64,000 nucleotides of DNA, taken from positions 368,045-432,044 of the forward strand of contig CAJJKN010000001.1 in NCBI GenBank assembly GCA_905188085.1, read 5' to 3'. This DNA comes from an uncultured Bacillota bacterium (GTDB taxonomy: Bacteria; Bacillota; Clostridia; Christensenellales; QAND01). The notes beneath the pieces were generated by a model. That model saw nothing but the letters and a program-made list of their open reading frames with translations. It did not search any database and was not told where the DNA came from. The translations under genes and the position numbers were made by a program. Every line of letters starts with the position of its first letter. Position 1 is the first letter of the stretch. This document shows, in pieces, positions 26,119-34,642 of this stretch.

Positions 26119-26705
26119 CCGGTGGTGCAGTATTCTAGTCGGTCGTCCATGCGCCTGAAGGCGGGGCTAAAAATCCGTCAATGGCACATCGATGAAGTCT
26201 CTGGTGTTGGCTTCTTTCGCCCAGATTGGGGCTGATGCTGGGGGTTAAGATTGTCGGGCGTCTTGCAACGGCATGCAAGAGCCGACCCGGCAATCGTGGA
26301 GGCCCGTTAGGGTGGAGGGCGCAAATGACCTTCTACTCTGCGGGGTAGGAACCTGTCATGCGGCCAAACAGCTGTGTACAGTGTAGCCTGCCTTGCGTGG
26401 CCTTGGTGGATGAGAGGAACGCCTTGTTTGTCTGGCCGGACAAATGAGAAGATTGCCTTCTGAAACCTTGGCTGCAAAAGAGGATAGGGCCATGGAGGAT
26501 CGCTGAGGAAAGCTCCTAGACTGTTGGTAAGGTATACCGGGGATTACAGTGTGCTCTCACAGGCAATCTGGTCGTGTGAACGGAAACGCCACATCGTTTT
26601 GTTTAAAGGGAAACCGCTCTCTCGGCGACGGAGGGTACGAAACGGGGAAAGCCAACCAGACCTTATGGCGCAAGGTTTATTCGGTATATCACCACCGCAC
26701 TATTT
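26119..26705 (+). ncRNA. ole: OLE RNA (ornate, large, extremophilic RNA)
   Basis: A long non-coding RNA of about 585 nt. Called from its size, from its position between ispA and a four-helix OapA-type gene followed by dxs, tlyA, argR and recN (the published OLE locus order), and from visible structure. CGGTGGTG (26120-26127) pairs with CACCACCG (26690-26697), closing the whole RNA. GATTGTCGGG (26249-26258) pairs with CCCGGCAATC (26286-26295), enclosing a perfect 7-bp hairpin (26261-26267 with 26274-26280). TTTGTC pairs with GACAAA at 26427-26444. In Bacillus halodurans OLE forms a membrane-bound RNP with OapA and other proteins and is tied to Mg2+, ethanol and cold responses. Family assignment is from context and structure, without a covariance-model score. 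Confidence 0.88.
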
Positions 26706-26713
26706 GATTTGGA

Positions 26714-27289
26714 ATGAATGGATTGAAAAAAAAGGACGAAGCAGCCAAAACCAAAAAGAAGAAAAAATCGCTGCCGGTGCGCTGGGCACTGATCACGTTT
26801 GTGTTAACATTGGGCTTGTCCGCGGCGATGACGTATGTTTCCAGCACGTTGATTGAGGGCGCTACGTTTTGGGTGGCGCTTTCTGTATTGGTGGTGCTGA
26901 TTTTATTGGGCGTTGTGTTTGATATGCTGGGCGTGGCGGTGACAAGCGCTTCGCCGGCGCCGTTTGTGGCGATGGCCAGCAAAAAGGTAAAGGGTGCGAA
27001 AAACAGCCTGGCGGTATTAAAACACGCGGAAAAGTTTTCCAACTTTTGCAACGACGTGGTGGGCGACATCTGCGGCGTGGTATCCGGTACGGCGGGCGCT
27101 GCAATGGCGGCGCTGGCCACGGCGCGGTTCGGCTTTTTGCCGGCGGCGTTTTGGTCGGTGGCAACCAGCGCTGTGATTTCGGCGCTGACGGTTTCCATGA
27201 AGGCGCTGGGCAAAGGCGTGGCGATGAACGAAAGCAAAAAGATTGTAGAACTGATCGGGAGAATTCTGGCGGTGTTCAGCCGCGGATAA
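26714..27289 (+). CDS. oapA: OLE-associated membrane protein OapA
   Basis: A 191-residue protein with a Lys-rich N-terminus (residues 5-19) and about four hydrophobic segments. The middle carries the conserved MASKKVKGAK and FSNFCNDVVGDICG blocks typical of OapA. In the known system an OapA dimer anchors OLE RNA at the membrane and affects Mg2+ homeostasis. It begins 8-10 bases after the OLE 3' end. No Shine-Dalgarno is evident before ATG 26714, so translation may depend on the RNA's folded state. AAAAGGAGG for dxs follows its stop. Confidence 0.92.
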   Translation: MNGLKKKDEAAKTKKKKKSLPVRWALITFVLTLGLSAAMTYVSSTLIEGATFWVALSVLVVLILLGVVFDMLGVAVTSASPAPFVAMASKKVKGAKNSLAVLKHAEKFSNFCNDVVGDICGVVSGTAGAAMAALATARFGFLPAAFWSVATSAVISALTVSMKALGKGVAMNESKKIVELIGRILAVFSRG

Positions 27290-27304
27290 AAAGGAGGGTG
27301 GCGT

Positions 27305-29158
27305 ATGAATATTCTGGATACGATTGATTCCGTAGACCGGATACGCGCCCTGAACGACAAAGAGCTTTCGCAGCTTTGCACAGAGCTGCGGCGGTTGATT
27401 ATAGAGACGACCTTGCAAAACGGCGGCCATCTTTCCAGTAACCTCGGGGTGATTGAATTGACGGTCGCCTTGTTGCGTTGTTTTGATGTGCCGAAGGACA
27501 AGATTGTCTTTGACGTGGGGCATCAGAGCTACGCATACAAAATTTTAACGGGCAGATATAAGCAATTTTCCACTTTACGCAAAAAAGACGGGCTGGCAGG
27601 CTTTCCCAGAACCTCCGAAAGCGAATATGACGCATTTACCGCGGGGCACGCTTCCACCTCCATTTCGGCGGGGCTGGGGCTGGCGCGGGCGCGGGATATT
27701 TGCGGGCAAACGCACCATGTGGTTTCCGTGGTGGGCGACGGCGCGCTGACGGGCGGCATGTGCTATGAAGCGATGGACGACGGCGGCACGGTAAAAACGC
27801 CGTTTATCGTAATATTAAACGACAACCGCATGTCCATTGCGCGCTCGGTAGGCGGGGTAAGCCAATATTTGAGCCGGTTGCGCACCGGCCGGCATTACAG
27901 AAACTTTAAAAAGCGGGTGCAAAAGACCGTGACGGCGATTCCGAAAATCGGCCCCGGGCTGGCGCTGCGGATGGAGCGGATGAAAAACCGCATTAAATAT
28001 TTTCTGCTGCCCAATATCATTTTTGAAGAGCTGGGCTTTACCTATATCGGCCCGATCGACGGGCACGATATTCAAAAGCTGTGCGATCTGTTTGAGCATG
28101 CCAAAACGCTCAAACAGCCCTGCTTTTTGCATGTGATCACGCAAAAGGGCAAGGGCTATGTGCCGGCAGAGGCCAACCCGGAAAAATATCACGGCGTGGC
28201 GCCGTATCGGGTGGAGCCGGCCGTGCCGGAGAAAAAGACCTCCAACTCCGCCGTGGCGGGGCAAACGCTGGAAACCCTGGCCCAAACACAGCCGCACCTG
28301 GCGGCGATTACCGCGGCGATGCCGAGCGGCACGGGGCTGGAAGGGTTTGGCAAAAAATATCCTGCGCGGTTTTTTGATGTGGGCATTGCCGAAGAACACG
28401 CCGTGACCATGGCGGCGGGGCTGGCCAGCGGCGGAGTGCATCCGTTTTTTGCGGTGTATTCCACGTTTTTACAGCGTGGGTATGACCAATTGATTCACGA
28501 CGTATGCCTGCAAAAGCTGGGCGTGACGCTATTGATAGACCGGGCAGGCTTGGTGGGCGAAGACGGCGATACGCACCAGGGCGTGTTTGATATTGCGATG
28601 CTGCTTTCCATGCCGCATATGGCGTTGCTTTCCCCGGCCACGCAGACACAGCTGCGCCGGATGATCGAATTTGCCGCGGGATATCAAGCGCCGCTGGCGA
28701 TTCGCTATCCGCGCACGCCGCTGATAGAAAGCGAGCCGCTGTTGGATGATACGCCGCTGTTTTCCTGGACGGTAAAACACATGGCGCCGGTGACGATTGT
28801 GGCCACAGGCAAGATGTGGCCCTCGGCCTGCCAGACAGCGCGCTGTTTACTGGAACGGGGGATTACGGCGGGGCTGGTGCATGCGGGCTGCTTAAAGCCG
28901 ATGGACCAAAGCACGGTTTTGCAGCTCAGCCAAAGCTGCGAGATGGTGGTAACCATGGAGGACGGTGCAGTAAGCGGCGGCTTTGGACAGGCGCTGTGCC
29001 GCGCGCTGAACGAACATAAGCCGGTGAAAACCCTGTGCTTCGGGATGCCGGATGAATTTGTGCCGCACGGCACGGTGGAACAGCTCTGGGCGATGCTGGG
29101 GCTGACGCCGATGCAGATGGCGGAGAGAATTATATCGGAACGGGAGGCACAGGCATGA
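27305..29158 (+). CDS. dxs: 1-deoxy-D-xylulose-5-phosphate synthase
   Basis: A TPP enzyme of 617 residues catalysing the first step of the MEP isoprenoid pathway. It has GHASTSISAGLGLA, the TPP motif GDGALTGGM (about residue 145 on), the central pyrimidine-binding domain with DVGIAEEHAVTMAAG, and the C-terminal transketolase domain. AAGGAGGGTG precedes the ATG. It shares the operon with ispA, and ispH lies further down the window, so three isoprenoid steps are encoded here. Confidence 0.96.
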   Translation: MNILDTIDSVDRIRALNDKELSQLCTELRRLIIETTLQNGGHLSSNLGVIELTVALLRCFDVPKDKIVFDVGHQSYAYKILTGRYKQFSTLRKKDGLAGFPRTSESEYDAFTAGHASTSISAGLGLARARDICGQTHHVVSVVGDGALTGGMCYEAMDDGGTVKTPFIVILNDNRMSIARSVGGVSQYLSRLRTGRHYRNFKKRVQKTVTAIPKIGPGLALRMERMKNRIKYFLLPNIIFEELGFTYIGPIDGHDIQKLCDLFEHAKTLKQPCFLHVITQKGKGYVPAEANPEKYHGVAPYRVEPAVPEKKTSNSAVAGQTLETLAQTQPHLAAITAAMPSGTGLEGFGKKYPARFFDVGIAEEHAVTMAAGLASGGVHPFFAVYSTFLQRGYDQLIHDVCLQKLGVTLLIDRAGLVGEDGDTHQGVFDIAMLLSMPHMALLSPATQTQLRRMIEFAAGYQAPLAIRYPRTPLIESEPLLDDTPLFSWTVKHMAPVTIVATGKMWPSACQTARCLLERGITAGLVHAGCLKPMDQSTVLQLSQSCEMVVTMEDGAVSGGFGQALCRALNEHKPVKTLCFGMPDEFVPHGTVEQLWAMLGLTPMQMAERIISEREAQA

Positions 29159-29946
29159 AGCAGGGCAAAACAAGGCTGGATGCGGCGCTGGTGGAGCGCG
29201 GGCTGTGCCCCTCGAGGGCCAATGCGCAGGCGCTGATTATGGCGGGCGAAGTGCGTATCAACGGGCAGGCGGCCAATAAAGCCTCGATGCAGGTGACGGA
29301 TGAGGACGAACTGACGCTGAAGGAAAAACTAAGATATGTAAGCCGCGGCGGGCTGAAGCTGGAAAAGGCGCTGGCGGTGTTTCCGATAGAGGTGGAAGGC
29401 GCGGTGTGCGTGGATGTGGGCGCCTCTACCGGCGGGTTTACGGACTGCCTTTTGCAAAACGGGGCAGCGCATGTATACGCCGTGGACGTGGGGCATGGGC
29501 AACTGGCGTATGCGCTGAGAAACGACGCGCGTGTGACCTGCATGGAAAAATACAACGCCAGAAACATGAAGGTGGAAGACATTGAACCGGTGGACTTTGC
29601 CTGTACGGATGTTTCGTTTATCTCGCTGACGCTGATTTTGCCGCCGATTTATGCCTGCATGAAGGACAGCGCAGAAGCGGTGGCGTTGATTAAGCCGCAG
29701 TTTGAAGCGGGGCGGGCACAGATCGGCAAAGGCGGCGTGGTGCGCGATGCCAAAGTACATGAACAGGTGTGTTTGCAGATTATGGAATTTGCCCAGAAGC
29801 TGGGCTTTGGGGTGCGCGGGCTGGAAATTTCCCCCATCACAGGGCCGAAGGGCAACCGGGAATTTTTGTTGTATGTAAAGAAAAACGGCGAAGCGTTGAG
29901 CCAAACGTCGCTTTGCGCACTGGCGGCTGCTGCGGCCCGCCGGTAA
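29155..29946 (+). CDS. tlyA: TlyA family rRNA (cytidine-2'-O)-methyltransferase
   Basis: A 263-residue protein with an N-terminal S4 RNA-binding domain (about residues 5-65) and an FtsJ-type SAM domain with VDVGASTGGFTDCLL, Asp in ACTDVSFIS and a late Lys/Glu pair. It overlaps the dxs stop by four bases. TlyA (YqxC) proteins methylate 16S/23S rRNA; some relatives are also described as hemolysins. Confidence 0.92.
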   Translation: MKQGKTRLDAALVERGLCPSRANAQALIMAGEVRINGQAANKASMQVTDEDELTLKEKLRYVSRGGLKLEKALAVFPIEVEGAVCVDVGASTGGFTDCLLQNGAAHVYAVDVGHGQLAYALRNDARVTCMEKYNARNMKVEDIEPVDFACTDVSFISLTLILPPIYACMKDSAEAVALIKPQFEAGRAQIGKGGVVRDAKVHEQVCLQIMEFAQKLGFGVRGLEISPITGPKGNREFLLYVKKNGEALSQTSLCALAAAAARR

Positions 29947-29973
29947 AATAGTTATTGTATATTCATAAAGAAT

Positions 29974-29993
29974 GCTTGTAAAATATGCAAAAT
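29974..29993 (+). promoter_or_regulatory. Possible ARG-box-like operator over the nadK promoter
   Basis: The segment reads TTGTAAAATATGCAAA, with a right half ATGCAAA that matches the ARG-box half-site ATNCANA and a weaker left half. It lies over the -35 of the promoter driving nadK-argR-recN, where ArgR autoregulation would make sense. Speculative. Confidence 0.25.
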
Positions 29994-30004
29994 ATTTGTA
30001 TAAT
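29976..30004 (+). promoter_or_regulatory. Predicted sigma-A promoter for nadK-argR-recN
   Basis: TTGTAA (29976-29981), a 17-base spacer and TATAAT (29999-30004), in an AT-rich pocket unlike the surrounding coding DNA. Confidence 0.7.
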
Positions 30005-30027
30005 AGCAAGCAATGGGAGGCGTTTGG

Positions 30028-30906
30028 ATGCAAGCAGTGTATGTCATAGCCAATCGTCATAAGGATTTGGGGCTGGCCTGTGCCAAACAGATGGTGAAAA
30101 TTTTGCGCGAACGCCGAATCACGGTCTATGCGCCGGACGAAATTGCGGGGGAACTGGGCGTGAAAACCGCCCGCTTTGAGGAAAACGAGGCGTGCGGCGC
30201 GGCCTTTGTGCTGGGCGGCGACGGCACGATTTTGCGCGCGGTGCAGCATATTTCCACGCTGCAAACGCCGATGATGGGGCTAAACCTGGGCAGCCTGGGT
30301 TTTTTGACAGAAGATATAAAACCGGCCTTGCCGGAGATGATAGATAGGGTATTAGAGGGCCGGTATACGATAGAATCGCGGATGATGCTTTGCGCACATA
30401 TTGAGGAGAACACGGGACAAAGGGTAAGCAGGACTTTATATGCGCTGAACGAATTTGGCCTGTTTCGCCGGTATATGGGCGGGGTGACGTCTGTTTTGGT
30501 GCAATATGAGGCCAGCACCATCGGCATGTATGATTGCGACGGGGTGATGGTTTCCACGCCCACGGGCTCCACGGCGTATTCGCTTTCGGCCGGCGGGCCG
30601 ATTGTAGACCCGCAGGTGCGTTGCATGCTGATAACACCCGTTTGTGCGCATTCGCTAAACGCGCGGCCGTTTGTGGTGCCGGATGAAGGGGTGGTGCGCC
30701 TGTCTGCGCCGACGACAAGGCAGGGCGTGATGGTGGCGGTAGACGATGCGTTTCGCTTGCCGGTGCTGTCAAACCAACATGTAAAAATTAAAAAGAGCCA
30801 ATGGAAGGCGAATTTTATTCGCCTGGCCGAAATGGATTTTTATAAGCAACTGCATAAAAAATTAATTCAGTGGAACCGGGAAGGCGAGATGGAGGGAGAA
30901 CAATGA
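30028..30906 (+). CDS. nadK: NAD kinase
   Basis: A 292-residue ATP-NAD kinase making NADP. It shows GGDGTILRA (the catalytic GGDGT), NLGSLGFLTE and TPTGSTAYSLSAGGP. ATG 30028 lies eight bases after GGGAGG; the ATG 15 bases earlier is within the ribosome-binding region and is rejected. The stop overlaps or abuts argR (ATGA). Confidence 0.95.
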   Translation: MQAVYVIANRHKDLGLACAKQMVKILRERRITVYAPDEIAGELGVKTARFEENEACGAAFVLGGDGTILRAVQHISTLQTPMMGLNLGSLGFLTEDIKPALPEMIDRVLEGRYTIESRMMLCAHIEENTGQRVSRTLYALNEFGLFRRYMGGVTSVLVQYEASTIGMYDCDGVMVSTPTGSTAYSLSAGGPIVDPQVRCMLITPVCAHSLNARPFVVPDEGVVRLSAPTTRQGVMVAVDDAFRLPVLSNQHVKIKKSQWKANFIRLAEMDFYKQLHKKLIQWNREGEMEGEQ

Positions 30907-31352
30907 AAAATAAGCGTCAGGAAATGATTTTGGAAATCATTGAAACCATGAGCGTGGAAACGCAGGAGGAATTGGCGGAGATTTTAAAAGAGCGCAATTT
31001 TCCTGTGACGCAGGCCACCATCTCGCGGGATATCAAAGAGCTGCGGCTGATTAAAACGCTGTCCGATAAAGGGGTATACTGCTATACGGTGGCGGAGCGG
31101 AAGGACGCGCGCAGCCAATCTGCGATGATCCGGCTGTTTTCCGATGTGGTGGTGAGCGTGGAATCCACGGGCAACCTGGTGGTGGTGCGGACGATTTCCG
31201 GCTCTGCCAGCGCGGCGGCCGAGGCGCTGGATACCATGCATTTTACCGAGATTTGCGGCTGCATCGCGGGGGACAACACCATCTTTTTGGCCGTGCATGA
31301 AGGCGTAAACGTAGCGGAGCTTGTGAAAAAACTCAAGAGAATGGCGAAATAA
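30903..31352 (+). CDS. argR: Arginine repressor ArgR
   Basis: A 149-residue regulator with an N-terminal winged helix-turn-helix (residues 1-70, with VTQATISRDIKELRLIK) and a C-terminal hexamerisation/arginine-binding domain ending in the GCIAGDNTIFLAV segment. The usual GDD arginine-binding pair reads GDN here. GGAGGGAG precedes ATG 30903. Position before recN is conserved across Firmicutes. Confidence 0.95.
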   Translation: MKNKRQEMILEIIETMSVETQEELAEILKERNFPVTQATISRDIKELRLIKTLSDKGVYCYTVAERKDARSQSAMIRLFSDVVVSVESTGNLVVVRTISGSASAAAEALDTMHFTEICGCIAGDNTIFLAVHEGVNVAELVKKLKRMAK

Positions 31353-31353
31353 C

Positions 31354-33063
31354 ATGCTGCAAACACTTTCCATACAAAATGTGGCGCTGATACGCTCCCT
31401 GTCCTTAACGCTGGATAGGGGGCTTAATGTGCTTTCCGGGGAAACGGGCGCGGGCAAATCCATCCTGATCGACGCGGTGAACCTGGTGCTGGGCGTGCGC
31501 GGAGACAGGGATTTGATTCAATACGGGCAGGACAGAGCGCGCGTGGAGGCCGTGTTTTGCGATGACGCGCCGGAAACCAAGGCCCTGCTGGAGGAAATGG
31601 GCATAGAGCCGGAGGAAAACGAAATTACGCTGTCCCGCGTGTTGTATGCCAGCGGGCGCAATGTTTGCCGCATCAACGGAGAACTGGTAAACAACGCGGC
31701 GCTAAGGCGCGTGGCGGAGCGGCTGATAGACATACACGGCCAGCACGAGCATCAGTCCTTATTGCGGACGGCAGAGCATATCGGCCTGTTGGATGCGTTT
31801 GCGGGCGCGGCGGTGAAAAAGGAAAAGCAGGCGGTGGCGGCCCTTTTGGCCCAAAGCCGCGAAATAAAAAAACGGATAGACGCGCTGGGCGGCATCGGCG
31901 AAGACAGGGAGCGGCGGCTGGATGTGCTGCGCTATCAGATCAACGAAATCGAGCGGGCGGAATTGCAGGAAAACGAGGACGAAGCCCTGCAGGAAGAGCG
32001 CCGGCAGCTGATGGAAGGGGAAAAGACGGCGCAGAGCTATGCGTATGTGTTAAACTGCCTGGCCAACGAAGACGGCCAGGGCGCGGTGACGCTGCTGCGC
32101 GACGCGTCCCGGGAAATACGGGGCGTGAAGGGCGACGAAACGGCGGCCAAGCTGGCAGACGACATTGAACAGGCGTTTTTTGCCATGGAGGCGGCGGCGG
32201 ACGAGCTGCGCTTATTGCAGGACGCATTTGACTATGACCCCCAGCGGCTGGACCAGATCGGCGAGCGGCTGGATGAACTGCAAACCCTAAAACGGAAATA
32301 CGGCGGGTCGCTGGAAAGCGTGCAGCAGAGCCTGGTGCGCGCGTATGAGCAGCTGGAAGAGCTGCAAAACGCCGAGCAGACCATGGCGGAACTGGAACAG
32401 GCGCAAAAACAGGCGCTGACGGAACTGTATGCCCACAGCCTTTTGCTGCACGAGGCACGCGAAAAAGCGGCGCAGCGCTTTGCATCGGCCGTGCAGAAGG
32501 AATTGGCGGATTTGGGCATGCAGCGGGCCAAATTTTCCGTGCAGTTTGCACTGCTGCCGGAAAAAGAGGAGATTGAGCTGCCGATGTTTGGCGAAAACGG
32601 GCTGGACACGGTGGAATTCATGCTCAGCGCCAACCCGGGCGAGCCGCAAAAGCCGCTTGCCAAGGTGGCCAGCGGCGGGGAAGCTTCTCGTATTATGCTG
32701 GCGCTGAAAAACATTGCCGCCAACCTGGACGGCATAGACAGTTTGATTTTTGACGAAATCGACACCGGCATCAGCGGGCGGATGGCGCAGGTGGTGGCGG
32801 AAAAGATGGCGCAGATTGCAAAGACGCGGCAGGTGATCTGCATTACGCACTTGGCGCAGCTGGCCAGCATGGCGGACACGCATTATCTGATTGAAAAAAC
32901 CGTAGAAAACGACGAGACGCGCACCCGCGTGCACCGCCTGGACGAAACCGCGCGGCAAAAAGAGGTGGCAAGGCTGCTGGGCGGCGAAGGCGAAAGCGGC
33001 CATGGCATGCTGCATGCGGGCGAATTGATTGAAAAGGCCAAGGCATATAAAAACAGCTTATAA
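31354..33063 (+). CDS. recN: DNA repair protein RecN
   Basis: A 569-residue SMC-like ATPase in double-strand-break repair. Walker A GETGAGKSI is near residue 30; two long coiled-coil arms fill the middle; the signature KVASGGEASRIMLALK and Walker B DSLIFDEIDTGISG are in the C-terminal lobe. It starts one base after the argR stop without a strong ribosome site, suggesting coupling. A terminator follows. Confidence 0.96.
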   Translation: MLQTLSIQNVALIRSLSLTLDRGLNVLSGETGAGKSILIDAVNLVLGVRGDRDLIQYGQDRARVEAVFCDDAPETKALLEEMGIEPEENEITLSRVLYASGRNVCRINGELVNNAALRRVAERLIDIHGQHEHQSLLRTAEHIGLLDAFAGAAVKKEKQAVAALLAQSREIKKRIDALGGIGEDRERRLDVLRYQINEIERAELQENEDEALQEERRQLMEGEKTAQSYAYVLNCLANEDGQGAVTLLRDASREIRGVKGDETAAKLADDIEQAFFAMEAAADELRLLQDAFDYDPQRLDQIGERLDELQTLKRKYGGSLESVQQSLVRAYEQLEELQNAEQTMAELEQAQKQALTELYAHSLLLHEAREKAAQRFASAVQKELADLGMQRAKFSVQFALLPEKEEIELPMFGENGLDTVEFMLSANPGEPQKPLAKVASGGEASRIMLALKNIAANLDGIDSLIFDEIDTGISGRMAQVVAEKMAQIAKTRQVICITHLAQLASMADTHYLIEKTVENDETRTRVHRLDETARQKEVARLLGGEGESGHGMLHAGELIEKAKAYKNSL

Positions 33064-33065
33064 AG

Positions 33066-33094
33066 AAAAAACCGGCGAATGCGCCGGTTTTTTT
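33066..33094 (+). terminator. Intrinsic terminator after recN
   Basis: ACCGGCG (33071-33077) pairs with CGCCGGT (33082-33088) and runs into seven T. Confidence 0.92.
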
Positions 33095-34622
33095 GTGCGT
33101 AAAAAAGGAGGCGCGACGGGGTATTTTGGCGGGATGCCCGGAGAAAACGGCTTTGCCAAAGCAAGCGTTGATAAGAGGAGACAGCCAGGGAGGAACGCAG
33201 AAAGGAACAAGGACACAAAGACTCTTTGAGCCTTATTGGGACACGGCAAAGCAAGATAAACGTGCCAAAAAAAATAGGGCATGAGAGAAAAAAGAGAAAG
33301 GATAGAAACAAACAGGCGCAGCGGTAAGTGTTGCAAGGCGGCAGTTTGTTTTTGGAAAAGTGTAATGAGAAGCGGCACGAGAAACAAAGATGCAAACCAG
33401 AAAGAAAAGCGCTTTGAAAGGCGGTATAAGAAGCGAGTAAAGAGGAAAAGCGCGCGCCAAAACGAAACAACAGAAACAGAGCGCGGGAAAAGGCAAAAGA
33501 GGAAGGAAACAGAAGCAAGACGGACAAGGTTTGGGGCAGAAACCCTGTGACCGATAAAAAGAGCAAAAGCGGCCGGACAAGAGGAGAGAAAACGACAGCA
33601 GGCGAGCGGGGACAGGAGATTATGTGACAATGTTTTGCAAAAAGGCGAAACAAAACAAGGGAGACGGGACCAAAATAGGGGAGCAGAAAATGGCAGGGCA
33701 CGGCGGCAAGCGCAGCAAGGCGGAAATCGGCCTTTTATAAAGCCGAGGGAAAGACGGGCAAGGCGAAACGGCGGAAAGACACAAAGACGTTGCAAGCCGT
33801 ATTGGAAAACGGCGAGGAAAGGAAAGCGCGCGCCAAAACGAAACAACAGAAACAGAGCGCGGGAAAAGGCAAAAGAGGAAGGAAACAGAAGCAAGACGGA
33901 CAAGGTTTGGGGCAGAAACCCTGTGACCGATAAAGAGAGCAAAAGCGGCCGGGCAAGAGGAGAGAAAACGACAGCAGGCGAGCGGGGATAGGCGGCTGTG
34001 TGAAAATGTTTTGCAAAAAGGCAAAACAAGGGAGACGGGGCCAAAATAGGGGAACAGAAAAAGGCGGGGCACGGCGGTAAGCGCAGCAAGGCGGGAATCG
34101 GCCTTTTATAAAGCCGGGGGAAAGACGGGCAAGGCGAAACGGCGGAAAGACACAAAGACGTTGCAGGCCGTATCGGAAAACGGGAGGCTAAGAAAAGCGC
34201 GCGCCAAAACGAAACAATAGAACCGGCCAGGCGGATATGCGTGTTGCAAAAAATAGGCGGGAGAACGGATAGGCACGCCAATTTATGAAAAAGCGCATTT
34301 TAAAAAGGAACAAAGAAACAGGCAGGCGCGGCGGTTTGTAAAAGGAGAGCAGGCCTGTTTTGCAAAACAGGCAAGGGGAAAACAGCGCCGTGAAAAAGAA
34401 TCAAAGCACGGGGCATTGACGGCCGGTGCGGCAAATTGAAAAAGCCGGCGAACGTGTTTGCAAAAGGAGGCAAGAAACAGCAGAGCCAAGCGAGCGGGGC
34501 AATGGGAAAGAGAGGAGCATTGGCGGCGGGCAAAGAGAAAAAAACAAAGCGGCGCCGTGAAAAAACCGTAAAACAAACCGGGCGGGCGTTTATCCGGCAG
34601 GGTTTCGGACCATACTATCGGT
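33095..34622 (+). other. 1.5-kb purine-rich spacer containing tandem repeats
   Basis: Between the recN terminator and spoIVB. The + strand is extremely A/G-rich (for example 49 purines among bases 33481-33540). Minus-strand frames up to about 400 codons are low-complexity Phe/Leu/Ser/Pro/Cys sequences produced by this bias and have no credible start context. No gene is supported. Confidence 0.65.
33440..34230 (+). repeat. Tandem repeat, period 371-376 bp, about two and a bit copies
   Basis: The landmark GCGCGCGCCAAAACGAAACA recurs at 33450, 33826 and 34197, spacings of 376 and 371. Between the landmarks the copies share long near-identical stretches, including GACCGATAAA, CGGCCTTTTATAAAGCC and GACACAAAGACGTTGCA. 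The first unit (33450-33825) and second unit (33826-34196) are nearly complete; the third begins at 34197 and diverges after about 30 bases. A degenerate relative seems to precede the first unit. Confidence 0.85.
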
Positions 34623-34642
34623 AAAAAGAAAGGGGCGAAAGC

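Noticed and set aside
26100..26710. RNase P RNA or group II intron instead of OLE
   Set aside because: GAGGAAAG occurs once (about 26506), but the other conserved RNase P blocks are missing, and there is no intron-encoded protein or domain V-like ending. The locus order and OapA point to OLE.
26524..26856. A 110-codon frame crossing the OLE/oapA junction
   Set aside because: Different frame from OapA, no start context, lies inside the RNA structure.
33440..34230. CRISPR array or transposon-end interpretation of the tandem repeats
   Set aside because: Units of about 370 bp without short direct repeats plus unique spacers, no cas genes, no transposase and no terminal inverted repeats.
33058..34281. 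A 407-codon minus-strand frame and several overlapping long frames in the 33-34 kb spacer
   Set aside because: Low-complexity Phe/Leu/Ser/Pro/Cys sequence created by the purine bias and the tandem repeat; no ribosome site, no domain, repeats out of any protein logic.
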